Source: Scedosporium boydii
Taxonomy: Eukaryota; Ascomycota; Sordariomycetes; Microascales; Microascaceae
NCBI GenBank assembly: GCA_002221725.1
Contig: NJFT01000006.1
Coordinates: forward strand, 124,001 to 188,000
Length of the DNA: 64,000 nucleotides
Reading direction: 5' to 3'
Below are positions 23,719 through 34,697 of the stretch, in pieces. Numbering within the stretch: position 1 is the first letter of the stretch; every line of letters begins with the position of its first letter. The notes beneath the pieces are model-generated. The model was not told the origin of the DNA, searched no databases, and saw only the letters and a list, made by a program, of their open reading frames with translations. The translations under genes were made by a program, and so were the position numbers.

Positions 23719-24137
23719 TAATTTCTCGCCAAACTCTTACTTCATTCGAACTCGATTGCTGGCGCGGTAGCACTGTTGCTATGGAGCACTGCTCGAATTA
23801 TAGACCAGACTAAAGAAAGTACATTCTAAGTTGTCTATTATACATATCCTGTCACATAAAAGGAAAAAACGAAAAGAAAAAGAAAAAGCAAAATCAAGAA
23901 GAAACGGTCCAAATTTTCTATACATTCAGTTCTTCCGCCAAATACATAAAGCCAACTCCAATAGGTTACAAAGTCTTGCGGCACCATTCCGATGCAGGTA
24001 TATCCCTAATAGTCCGGAGAATGATTGAAAACTATGGTATTACATAAAGTACAAAACGTTTATGCCGGTTGGGAAGAGAAGAGATAAAATGGTTTTCGTG
24101 TTACTATTCATTATAAAACGCCGCCGTTCTCTGCATT
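23719..24137. other. Convergent 3' flanks of MED4 and the TM9 gene
   Basis: A-rich tract near 23862-23902 and otherwise featureless. Confidence 0.5.
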
Positions 24138-26162
24138 CTAATCGATCTTGATGGAGGCATAAATGCGTCGGACGAACCACCAGCTGGCGAAATATCCGAT
24201 GGTACCTATCGCACCGAGATCGTTAGCAACAAGTTTGGGGTTTTAGATCGCTAGGCGGTTTAACATACCTGTAAGGATAAAGAAGAGGAAGGAGATCAAG
24301 GCGCTGTAACCAATATAGAGAACAGCGCCGGCCAGGCTGCTCAGCCGCAGCTTGGTGACCAGGTAGAAGAGAGAGTTGGCAAAGATGTAGCCTCCAGTCA
24401 TGCCAGCTGCGAGGAAGGCCCGCCATTGCCAGTTGTAATTCTCAGAGCAGAGAAGGAAGTAGACCATCAAAATGGTCACCGAAGCGCATGTCATGATCAT
24501 CAGGACGTAACAAACGAACAAGAAGCCGAACATATAGTAAATCCGGCTGAACCAAATAGAACTCATAATAAAGTAGAGTTCAACGAAGATGGCCGCAAAC
24601 GGCAAGAGACCAACAAGAACCATACTGGGGAAGGTTTTGAGGTAAGTAGGGCCAGGCGGGATCTGACGGGGGATCTGATTCGTTCGAACCGGTGCCGTAA
24701 CAGGTGGCGACCGGAAGCCGAGCCATGATCCGACGAAAGAGAGTGGAATCGAGATGATAAACCAAATCGCAACAATAAGGAGCATGGTTGTGAACGGCAC
24801 TGCACCGGAGGACTGTTTCGCCCAGAGGAAGAGGTTCAGCAAGAAGAACGACGAGAACACGACTCCGGGAACGAGAGTAGGCGTCAGTGCAATGTTGACC
24901 TTCCACTGTTCCCCTTGCATAGACTTGTAGATCCTAGCAGAGACATAGCCGCCCACGAACCCAAGAATCGTGTAGAGCAGAATCATAATCGTGCCTAGAG
25001 ACCCACGGTTCGAGGGGGAAAGGAAACCAAGAAGTGCGAAGATAATCGTGAACCCCGTCATGACGAAAAGCTGAGCACCATTGCCCAAGAAAACCGAGAG
25101 GAGGAGGGGCCGAGACGGATTACGGAAAACATCTCCGTGGACCAGTTTCCATCCGGAGTCCTCCTGGACACCCTCTTCGACAACCGATGTTCCGTTAAGG
25201 TCATCCAAATCTATGTCGTCAAGGCGATTGTACCTGGCAATGTCTTTCTTAAGCGTTCGCACAAGAATCGACATGACGGTCAGGACAAGGATAACGACGA
25301 CAATGGCGATGTCGATAAGCCAGAACCAGTGAATCTTGGGATCAAAGACATGAAGGTACTTATCCCATCGGGTTGCCCAGACAGTCTTGGATTCTACCCA
25401 AGTCACGCTGTAGGTGAACTGAATGTTCAGGCCTTGCATGCCATCCGTGAGCACAATTGGCTGCGTAACTGCATTACAGTCACTTCCCGGGCCATCCTCG
25501 CCATAGTCCCTTGATTCGGGATAAACGGTAACGCCGACGACTCTAGACCAAACCTGCTCAGTCTCCCCGACAACCTTGTTCTTAACCTGGTGATATTCGA
25601 CTTCAATTTCGTAGTGGTTGTGGAACCATGCGCTGTCATCTTCAGGAAGATACTCCCCGAGATCGAACCCAGGACCATAGTAGGTGCTTCCATCAGCGGT
25701 ATCCTCCTTGAGTTGGCCGGCGGGGAGTCCGTCGACAAGCCAGTTATGCGTATAGCCCTGCTGGATTCGGGTTTTAATAAACTTTAACCGAAGAGGATCG
25801 TAGGGCTGCCGGCACAGTTCCAGACAGGTCTCGTTTCGACGCATGTGAAGCTCGAAGGGCGACGTCATGATACGGTCGCCGAACAAGATGCTTCCCAGGC
25901 TTTCTGAGATGGACTCGGGGCCATTCTTCGGTCTGCAGAACTGGAACGCGGGGTTATAATAGTCATAAGAAATGACGGAGTGTAGCCGGGCAGAGTTCGA
26001 TCCAGGGCCAGGCTTGACGCTGTTGACATAGAGAGGCACCGAGTCTCCCTGCTTGTAAGATGTAGGCGCTACGCCGGGAAGGTAGAAGGCGGATGATAAT
26101 TGAGGGAGGGCGAGGAGGCACGCGGCGATGGCCGACGATGCCGGTAGCTCGAAGAGCCGCAT
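24138..26162 (-). CDS. TM9 superfamily (EMP70/nonaspanin) membrane protein
   Basis: Exons 24269-26162 and 24138-24205 (minus strand), 653 aa. A signal peptide (residues 1-25, SAIAACLLALPQLSSA) is followed by a lumenal domain beginning FYLPGVAPTSYKQGD and containing ISYDYY, CRPKNGPESISESLGSILFGDR and HNWLVDGLP, all typical of TM9SF2/4-type proteins. Nine C-terminal membrane segments follow. The last residues IKID fit the KxD/E COPI-binding Golgi-retention signal of the family. These endosome/Golgi proteins affect sorting, adhesion and metal balance. An upstream in-frame Met at 26228 lies inside a 5'UTR intron (26174-26248), which supports the start used here. Confidence 0.93.
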
Positions 26163-26707
26163 TTTGAGAGGAGCTACGGTAGAAACGGGATGGTCAGGGG
26201 CGGCGTTCAAAGGACGCGGCCGGAACAAGTGGAGAGGACGACACTTACTTCTTCGGAGAAACAGGTGTTTCTGCTTTCTTTTCCTGAGATATCGTTCAGG
26301 TTCAACTGTCGGGTTTAGGATTAAAGGCTGCCTCTACGCAGGAGAAATAAGGGGTCATCAGCGCGCGTTGCTTTTCGCGCAATAGCTCCTTGCAGACATC
26401 GAGGGGATGCAGACGTAGCTGGCTGGACCTTCCGGAAGTCGAAATGCACCCAAAATTTCGATAATTTACCAGCCAGCTGGCATTGTCTTCGCCAAGATTC
26501 GGCCTAATCAAACCAAGGACTGCAGCGTTCAAGGACTTCGGCTAATTGTCGGGACTTCAATACCATCGGTCTGTCGGGTGACCAATGTGCCGACGTGGGG
26601 CAGGTTGGTCAAGGACAGGGCAAAAAAAAAAAAAGTTCAGGCCCAGTGCAACTTCACCTTCAGACCAAAAACATTTCCTCACGGACACAATATTCCACGA
26701 AGGGACA
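26163..26707. promoter_or_regulatory. Divergent promoter region, TM9 gene and LCP5
   Basis: It contains the TM9 leader with its intron and the LCP5 leader, which includes a 12-A run near 26622. No specific sites are assigned. Confidence 0.55.
26174..26248 (-). other. Probable 5'UTR intron of the TM9 gene
   Basis: On the minus strand GTAAGT donor, CTGAC branch site and CCGTAG acceptor are correctly spaced, 11 nt before the ATG. Splicing removes an in-frame upstream ATG. Confidence 0.7.
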
Positions 26708-27838
26708 ATGGCAGCACCAAGGACGATCCCCGCCCTTTTAGAGTCATTAACTCAATCATTATCATCGGCACTCGAGATTGGCCCGAAAGTATCCGCCTTA
26801 GACCCTCCGCAAAATGGAGTCTCCCTCCTCGACATCAAGAACGAGTTGTTGCTCAGCTACCTCCAGAATCTCGTCTTCCTGATCCTCGTCAAGCTACGCA
26901 ATGCAAAGACGTCCTCCGGTCAAGAGGAACAAGAATCTACACAGAGATACAATGATGCCGTCAAGAAGCTTACCGAGCTGAGGCTATATCTCGAGAAGGG
27001 TGTGCGTCCCTTGGAGGAGAAACTCCGGTTCTCGCTCGAAAATATGCTCCGAGCTGCAGATGATGCCGAAAGGAAAATTGCGGGCGCCGGGAAATCTCAA
27101 TCAAAGCCTGAAGCGATAGGGTCCGGAAGCGACAGCGAGGACGATGGCGCTAGCGACTCTGATGCACAGAGCGACGACGAAGACGAGGAGGACGAGGACG
27201 AGAAGCCCCGCCGGCCACAACTTGCCGGATTCAAAAAGCTCGTCGAGGTCAATCCCCCAACAGACTCTAGTGATAAGCCCGGCATCTGGCGTCCATCAAA
27301 AACGAGACGAGTTGTTATGCCCGAACCCGAGAAGCGGGAGCGGAGAGAGAGGCGGCCCATCAGGTCCATCACGATGGAGGAGTATGTGGCTAATGAACTG
27401 GTGTCCGGCCCCGTTGCGGAGCCCAGTGTCGGAACTACGATTCTCGACCGTGGCAGGACGGTCAAGACGGCAGCGGATCGCAAGAAGGACGAAGAGAGGA
27501 GAGAGTACGAAGAACGGAACTTTACTCGTCTCCCCGACCCGAGCAAGAAGGAGCGAGCGAAACAGGCCAAGCTTTCTGGAAGGGGTGGACGTATGGTCTT
27601 TGGCGGAGAGGAATGGCGAGACCTCGGAGAGGGAGTTGACAGGATTGAACGTCTTACCCAGCGAAGGGACAAGTCGACGGGCACCCGGGCTTTGTTGGAG
27701 AGGAGCCGGAAGCGTCAGCATGACAGCACGGACGGGCCGAGGCAAAGTGGAGCTCGTGTTGAGATGGGTGAACGTTTCAATAAGCGATTGAAGGTTCTTG
27801 AGGCCGGTCGGAGAGATCGGGGAAAGAACAGGAAGTAG
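26708..27838 (+). CDS. LCP5: LCP5/neuroguidin-family U3 snoRNP-associated protein
   Basis: Intronless, 376 aa. The N-terminal SAS10/UTP3/C1D domain is evident: GVSLLDIKNELLLSYLQNL (about 37-55) and KKLTELRLYLEKGVRPLEEKLR (about 85-107). An acidic stretch (residues about 135-165, DSDAQSDDEDEEDEDEK) follows. The C-terminal half is basic and ends KRLKVLEAGRRDRGKNRK, as in the Sas10 C-terminal domain. The protein acts in the nucleolus in early pre-18S rRNA processing within the small-subunit processome. An in-frame ATG at 26585 would add 41 residues including a Lys run from the A tract. The internal ATG (acaATGgca) gives the conserved N-terminus and is preferred. Confidence 0.9.
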   Translation: MAAPRTIPALLESLTQSLSSALEIGPKVSALDPPQNGVSLLDIKNELLLSYLQNLVFLILVKLRNAKTSSGQEEQESTQRYNDAVKKLTELRLYLEKGVRPLEEKLRFSLENMLRAADDAERKIAGAGKSQSKPEAIGSGSDSEDDGASDSDAQSDDEDEEDEDEKPRRPQLAGFKKLVEVNPPTDSSDKPGIWRPSKTRRVVMPEPEKRERRERRPIRSITMEEYVANELVSGPVAEPSVGTTILDRGRTVKTAADRKKDEERREYEERNFTRLPDPSKKERAKQAKLSGRGGRMVFGGEEWRDLGEGVDRIERLTQRRDKSTGTRALLERSRKRQHDSTDGPRQSGARVEMGERFNKRLKVLEAGRRDRGKNRK

Positions 27839-28539
27839 AGGGATTATTGCTAGACTGTGGTCTATACGATGTAGCTATCTAGGAATATTGGAGATACCCC
27901 CATACTACTACTACCTTCCAAGACAGTCTGATACCATCTTACTACCCCGTCGGCCAGACTCATTGATAGCACCTGTGGGACGCATTTCTTCATTGTTTGG
28001 CATACTTCAGTTTTGGTCCCGATACTACCTACGTGTGGCCAAAACCACGCGGGTGCATATGCAAAGCAATGTTGTCTTCGTCTTCACGGTTAAAGTCACC
28101 GTCCATTGGTGCTGCCAATTCCATGCTTTCCCGGGAACTGGGGAAACCGAGCCGCTCATGATTACTATTTCACCAAGACGTAGCAATTGGTCGCCTCGAC
28201 CAAAGTCCAAAGGTCCAAATCGTCGGTCCAGAAGATACCACTTAATCAAAATATCTGCAACCGTGAAGCAGGACCCGCTCCACAAGCGTAAGACGGGGAA
28301 ACTCTTGAGTAGGAGCCGTGAAGCGAATTGATGTCGCGTGAGACATACAGAGAGATCTTCATGTAGGATATAAAAATGGATGAGGGCTGTCGATGAAGGG
28401 AGCTTTTCATTCTTCCCAAGACGCCATAATTCAGCTCAAGACCATCTACCACCTCCCCGTCAGCTCAGACTTTCCCACTATATCCACACACTCCTACATC
28501 CCCCAATTCAAATCAGTCACTCAAACCAGTCTCGCCAAT
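27839..28539. other. Intergenic region upstream of the cysteine-rich secreted protein
   Basis: No gene or repeat recognised. The last 150 bases are CA/TC-rich, like a fungal leader. The start codon at 28540 follows GCCAAT. Confidence 0.5.
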
Positions 28540-28872
28540 ATGCGCCTCTCCTCCGTCCTCTACCTCGCAAGCCTGGCCCTCGCCACCGCCATCCCCGCCG
28601 AGGACGCTGCCAGCCTCTCCCAGCGCGATGCTCTCCCCGCCGAACTCGTCCCCCGCGCCTGCAGTGCCAACGGGTGCAAGTGCGTCAAGGGCTTGAAGCA
28701 AGGCGTCTACTGTGGCAACTGCGTCGTCGGCGCCGGCACATACGCCATTTCGGCCAAGCGGGTGTCCAGTCATGCCTACGAGTGCAATTCTTCCGGCGGA
28801 TGCTGCGACTATGGTACAGCGAGTGATTGTGGAACGTCGAAGGCGAGGTGCAAGGAGGGATCCCCGGTCTGA
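28540..28872 (+). CDS. Small secreted cysteine-rich protein
   Basis: Intronless, 110 aa. Residues 1-18 form a clear signal peptide ([17 protein letters not shown]). A short pro-like segment ends at LVPR, after which the mature part of about 70 aa contains ten cysteines, including [13 protein letters not shown], a CC pair and a final C, enough for five disulfides. Gly is abundant. Size, secretion signal and cysteine density match effector-like or antimicrobial small secreted proteins of filamentous fungi. No named family is assigned. It is isolated between LCP5 and the GT15 gene. Confidence 0.85.
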   Translation: MRLSSVLYLASLALATAIPAEDAASLSQRDALPAELVPRACSANGCKCVKGLKQGVYCGNCVVGAGTYAISAKRVSSHAYECNSSGGCCDYGTASDCGTSKARCKEGSPV

Positions 28873-29748
28873 ATGCCATAATTCCCTCTGGAGGGACATG
28901 TTTGGGAAAAGGCGATCGAACCTGAGGATTGGTGAAGGTATCATGGTGGCTGGAAAGTTCCGAACAAGGCATGGTTTAGAACGAGGATGGATAAGCTCAG
29001 GCGCAAGCCCAAACTCGGCGTCCAAGGAGTATTATCCCACTCACATAACCCCGTCAATATATCCTACGGTCTCGTCAAGCAATTGTTCGCTACGTGGAGG
29101 TGGAGGTCGAGGTTGTAGTCTTAGCCCCCAAGTAAGACGCTTAACAGGATGATGATGTACTGGGTCTCGTATCAATATACCTCGGCCAGGGCCAGAGTAC
29201 ACGCAAGTGTCAATCACGGCTCACGGCACAAAGAGAACAGGTTATGATGCTACCTTCCAATTCCAGAGGACATGCGCATGCATAAAAGAATCTTGCAACG
29301 TTGTCCGGATGCCCACTAACATTCTCGAATGACAGGCCAAGAGAGTGACTGGACACGCCGACAGGTTCACAGCTCGCAGAACCCCTCATCTGATCGAGTA
29401 GCGAAGAGATCTAGCGGTGGATACAATTGCGTTCACAGTCTCAACGAGCTATTGCGTAACCTGGGTTGCGAGCCTCATATGGATCAATGACCACGTATAT
29501 ATTGCGTAGAGTACATGAGCGCAGGGCTCAGGCTGTTTGCCGCAGTAACAGGAGCCCCCACGGCGTAAAATCAATCCAATAACCTCAAAACGCCGTTTCC
29601 GCATTTGTTTTTAAATCCGCAACCCCGTGCAGTCTTTCCTTTGAAAAGAGGCTTCTCATGCGTGCCGTAGGAAATCTTACAGATGTCCCCCTTGTTTTGG
29701 ATGATAACCCGGTCTAAAATAGTACACATGTATAAAATGCCGTGCTCT
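28873..29748. other. Convergent 3' region
   Basis: 876 bp between two stop codons. No gene, RNA or repeat recognised. Confidence 0.45.
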
Positions 29749-31322
29749 CTAATCTTGTTGGTTCTCGTAGCCCTCGGGCTTCTCCAAACCGTTGATATCG
29801 TAATATCGCGACGTGCCTACGAAGAAAAGGGTCAGACGTCATGGCCACGAAAACGAACTCGAGTCGGTGGGGATTATTTGGGAGAAAAAGGGGGGAGGCT
29901 TACAAGAATATCCCTTCCAGTCAAAGTTGTCCTTTGGGTTGCAGTTGCACTTCAAATCTAAACGGAGTTTCTCTCCAGTCGGGCAGTGAGTGAAAGGCAC
30001 GTGCCAGTACGAAATGTCGTTGAAGAAGTGGATTTCTTCCTTCTTTAGCATGAGACCGGCGGCAATGGAATGGACGGGAGCGTCACCCCAGCGCTCGTAG
30101 AAGAAACCGCCGTCCTGGTCGAGGGATTCGAAGTAGTCGAGGTACTGACGAGATCGAAGCCAGCTAAGGCTGCCAACCTCGAAGTTGGACCACTACAAAT
30201 AGATGACATGTCAGCGACTCATGTTGAATTCGTGCTGGAAGCTTCTCGCACGTTTAATGGCTGGTGAACCGGGGTGAACAGGAGACTTACGAAGTGGCAT
30301 CGGTTGTATGTCTCGCCTCCATCATCACTCAGGAAGTCCAACGAGTTACCCTCAACAATATGCTCGGGGTGGTTCTTGATAAACTTCTTGGTGCTCTCCC
30401 ACAAGGTAGGGATGGTCTCAATGTACTCATACAGGCTCAGGACAAAGGCGTACTTCTTTTTGTTCTCGGCCATGTATCGGAAAGGATCGTAGTGGATATC
30501 ACAGTAGAACTTGACGTTGGGCTCGACTCGCCAGTAGTATTCGTAGTTCAGCATGAGCGGGTGGCGGAAGAAGAAGCCCGACTCGAATCGGCACATGTGA
30601 CGGTAGCTGACGGAGTCGCCGTAGATGATCTTGCGCTCCTTCATATCCTGACGAACCTTGGCGGCCTTGTCCTGGTCAATCCACTCGGGGAAGGACCAGT
30701 GTTCCTTGGGGATTTCGCCATAATACGTCTTGCCGGACACAAGTGAGGTAGTGAGCTTCTTGAAGGCCGCATCGAAGGGCTTGTCGTTTAGGAAGACCCA
30801 GTCATAGTTGTACCGACGGTTGAAACGATCTTCAACCTCTCGAATGGAGTTGGCCATGTCCCACAGATCACTGTTCCGGGCAAGGGTGACGAAGGTGGCA
30901 TTCATCCGGGGACCAGGCGCAGGTCCGTTGAAGAGGATATCGTTCCAACCCTCGTCGCTGGGGGTCATGGGCATCGGGTAATCGGCAGGGTTGTAGGACT
31001 CTCCGACGGCCGGACGCTTCAAATTGATCTTGCTGCCGGACGATGGCGGGTTTGGCACGCCGCCATTGGGAAGGTCGTAAGTTCCATTGTACGTCGATTG
31101 CGTAATCAGATACACGACGAGAAAGGCCTGTCAAAATGAAATGGATTAGCATCAAGATCTAGCAAACCAACAATGGGGCCCTGCGCTTGACCAGGATTTC
31201 GGTTCAAGATTGATGTCCGATCTTGCACCGCGGCAGGATCGAGGATAGAGCTTGGCGAGGTGGGAGCATACAAAGACTGCGAAAAGAATGAATCGCAAGT
31301 ATCGCGTACCGCCGGCTGCCAT
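29749..31322 (-). CDS. GT15 alpha-1,2-mannosyltransferase (KRE2/MNT1/KTR family)
   Basis: Four exons on the minus strand: 31272-31322, 30291-31127, 29904-30192 and 29749-29816, giving 414 aa. It is a type II Golgi membrane protein with a short cytosolic N-terminus and one anchor helix ([16 protein letters not shown]). The catalytic domain has [82 protein letters not shown] (the metal/nucleotide site region with the EPN block) and [14 protein letters not shown], with the C-terminal [12 protein letters not shown] and CNCNP. It adds alpha-1,2-mannose to N- and O-glycans of wall mannoproteins. The member within the KTR family cannot be fixed. Confidence 0.93.
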
Positions 31323-34300
31323 GGTGGGCGACTCGGCTGGGATTGAATCAAAGGGGAGGCTCTGGCGTATGTCGACACCGTCCGATTTCAACAACTTGTC
31401 GGAGGTTCTGGAGTTGTTGATCTGGGGAATTTACGCTCTCGGCGAGGCGAGGGTCGAAAATCGAATGTGGCCAGCAAAAGGGTGTCTCGACGTAATACGA
31501 GGTGGGCTGAAAGATAGAGTCCGTGTATCTATGGGAACGGCACGTCCATCTAATACTGTATGATAAAATAGTGGAGAACAGTGTGTGGTCGTTATTGCTC
31601 TCCCGATTTAATTGAGACGCATCATTGATTGTGTGGACTGCGGACCACGAAAGGAGCGTCCAAGATTTGATGGCAACAGTAAAATGGAATGGATGTGGGA
31701 AAAGGCCGGAAAAAGAAGAAGCGGAAAACCAGAAGATGCCAACTTTAAAACGAGGAAGAAAAATTGATTCAATACGAGGAGTGTAAACTTACGTGGACAT
31801 GGACGATTTGGATGGTGGCCCCTTTCCTAGACAGTGGAGCAAGGTCTGGGGCGACCGATATCCGCAAAGCTAAACTAGCTAAAGTCACCCCTGACTCGTC
31901 TGCCCTGTCGAGACTTCAATGGCGAAGGTTGACGTGTTATGGACTGGTGTGGATGGATGATGGATGGACAGACAAGGGAAACCAAGACCAGGGGGTCAGG
32001 CGAAGCCCAAGGCCCCAGACCAACTGCAAACTTGAACACACCCCGCCCTAGACGAAGCTAGAAACCTCGCCCACCCTCTGTATCCGACTATCCGTCCCAC
32101 CAGATGCATCAATAGATCAATTCTGCAGTGTGCCTGTAATCATTTATTACTTGTGGACGCAACGCCAGGCTGAGATTCGGAACCATGACGACGGACCCAG
32201 TTCTGCGGCACTCTCAATCTAATCAGCACTTCACTTCCGTTGTGTGCTGAATATAGTATCAGTCACATTGAAGCATCAATGACTGACCTCCAGGCGAGTC
32301 GTGAAGCCAAGCTACGTCAATCAAGATGCTGATCCTCAGCTCATTCACCTACGGGTAGCTCCAACAAGATTCACGAGACACATCGGAAGCGCCATTCCGA
32401 ATTAAGAGAATCAAGTCTCACATGTTGACACTCGACAGCTCTACTTCGTAGAGCTAACAGAGTTACCAAGTACTTCGCAGCTCGACTTGAGATTATTATC
32501 ACTTGCTTCAAGGGGAAAAAGATAGCGCCGCCAGATAATAATCCCCACGACAACACGAGGAGACATGCACGCGCATGAACATCCTTGTCACCTCCACCCA
32601 CCCACGAATCAACCCTGCCTGAGATGAGCTCAAGCAAAGCGCGGAATTTCTGTCCATCCAGGGACTTGGGCTCTGACACTACTACTACCCTTAGCCAACA
32701 TACATCCTCCGTAGTGTGCCTTGATAGGGCGTCTACTTGTAGGAACACCTCACGCAACCTGTTATTATTGATGATCCAAAATGTCTCTGGCTTAGACTTC
32801 GAAAAGACGGAGACAAGAAAAAATTATATATACATCAAGAAGAACTGTCGAAAGCAGCCTGTTTCAGTCCTTATTACGTCGGGCCGGCCTCTTTCGAGTA
32901 ATGAAAATGTCGATAGCGCCGATACTTGGTTCGTCAAATTTATAAGTCAACAACGTCGATGACACTTTATCCTCGAGTTCAAATTTACAAACTCCGGCCT
33001 CGGCTACCCAGCCCAAGCCTGTCATTCAATGTCTATTATGGTTTGCACGATGTATTCAATGGCCGAGCAAGGGACCCGACGCCCCGAGTACGATTGTAGT
33101 CTAGTGTCTTGGGCATTCAATATTGATCCCGATCGAGACATGTCCTTTTAAATGGCAGCAGTACTTAGGACGTCTCAAATCTATTTTAAGCCACAGTGTC
33201 ACATAGATCACACAATCGAACAAAAGTTGAGAAATCTGCGAGCAAGACTGTGTAGCGTCATGGAATATGCGTACCCACGTCTGTCTCTGGTTCGTGGGTT
33301 TGTTGGGGCTGAGTGGGATGCGAAGTACACATCTCAAAATTACCATTTATTTTGCTCCAATCTGATCCGCAACATAATGTTTCTTGAAGATGTAGCTAGG
33401 GCCGGGAACCAGTTGCCGAGACTAGATAAAAGCTCCCTACGCCCTGGCTGGCGGCTCGAGTTGATCCCCATCACAGTAGTTGAGAAACAATAGTTTCCAT
33501 CCCGTTTTCAGTCTTAGACCACGGCCCGCTTTCGGCAAGGGGTGTTCCATGAACTTTTCTCACCCCCGGTATGGACTTGCAATCATCAGAATGACCAAAG
33601 TAACCCAGGCACTTATACTTGGACGCCTTGGAAGACGTTGCGATGGCTTTCGATTCCACTTCTATATAGTACGACAAACCCACGCTCGAAAGGTTCTATC
33701 CTCCACAGATTGCGGCAGGTGGAGGAGTAGCTAGAGGGCTCTTCGAAATAAGAGCTTGATGCAGTACGTTCGGAAGCTGGGGTTGGTTTTTAAGAGAATA
33801 TGTCCTTTGCCTAGCGATACGAAATCTGATGGACGACCCATCTACGGACTCAGCGACAATGCATGCCCCCTTCACTGACGCGTCATTGCACCCCCTGAAC
33901 TTACACCCACTGTACGAAGCCAGTCGAAGAAAGATTGTGTGATGTCACAATTCGGGAAGCTCCTTCTTGTACTTCGTACCTGTGTAATTGATGCATCATG
34001 CTCAGGCTTGGGCCCATAAAGTCACATGACTTTTGGCTGATTTATGTAATCAGACGAAGTCGAGTTCCTGACATCTGATTGGAGTGCAGAACACAACCAC
34101 ATCCCACATCAAATCGCCATCAGGCTTTGCCTCTGCGAGTTGGACCCGCCAATTGTTTACCAAACGCCAGCATCATCATCCCATCTGGCATGCATGCAAG
34201 GCATCTGTGAAGCAGTCGATTCTCACACTTATTTTGGGCCGCTGCAGGTTTTCTTTATCTGCCTAAGGTCTTGACAGCACATCCTGTTAAGGTGGAAAGA

Positions 34301-34697
34301 GCACTGCTAGCTTGTGTGTTTTAGTCTGTTTCCATCTTTTCATTATGGTAATTTCGAGACAGCCTCTGCACATTTCGTTCAGCAATCTTTCAAGGTAAGA
34401 TCTTGTCCACCAGAGGATAATCATCATAGAAGCATTGTTCCTCAGTTGTCTCCATATGAAATGTCAGAAAGATAGCCAGCTCTACCCAGGTATCTTTGGA
34501 GTTGCAAGGGATGGAGGCTTTTGCCCCAGCCTCACCAGCTCGCCATATCCCCGCACTGCATGAGCCTACTGCTCCTAGCTCTCCCCACATTCTTCCGTCA
34601 TATATTCATTTAATCGTAACCTTGCTAACATGGAAATAGCTTCATTTAGCATATCCTCGCCCTGTATTAATACGAGTACATCTGCCAAGTCTCAACC
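31323..34697. other. 3.4-kb region between GT15 and PAT1
   Basis: No credible gene, and open frames up to 128 codons lack features. It contains two ACTTCGTA octamers (32444, 33971), an inverted repeat AAGTCA-CA-TGACTT near 34019-34032 that includes a CACATG E-box, and a 5'UTR intron of PAT1 near its end. Confidence 0.45.
34395..34639 (+). other. Probable 5'UTR intron of PAT1
   Basis: Donor CAAG/GTAAGA at 34395, branch site GCTAAC at about 34624 and acceptor AAATAG ending at 34639 are in correct order and spacing, 58 nt before the PAT1 start codon. Confidence 0.6.

Noticed and set aside
26585..26707. Upstream in-frame ATG extension of LCP5
   Set aside because: The extension is encoded partly by an A run and lacks conserved features. 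The ATG at 26708 begins the expected N-terminus.
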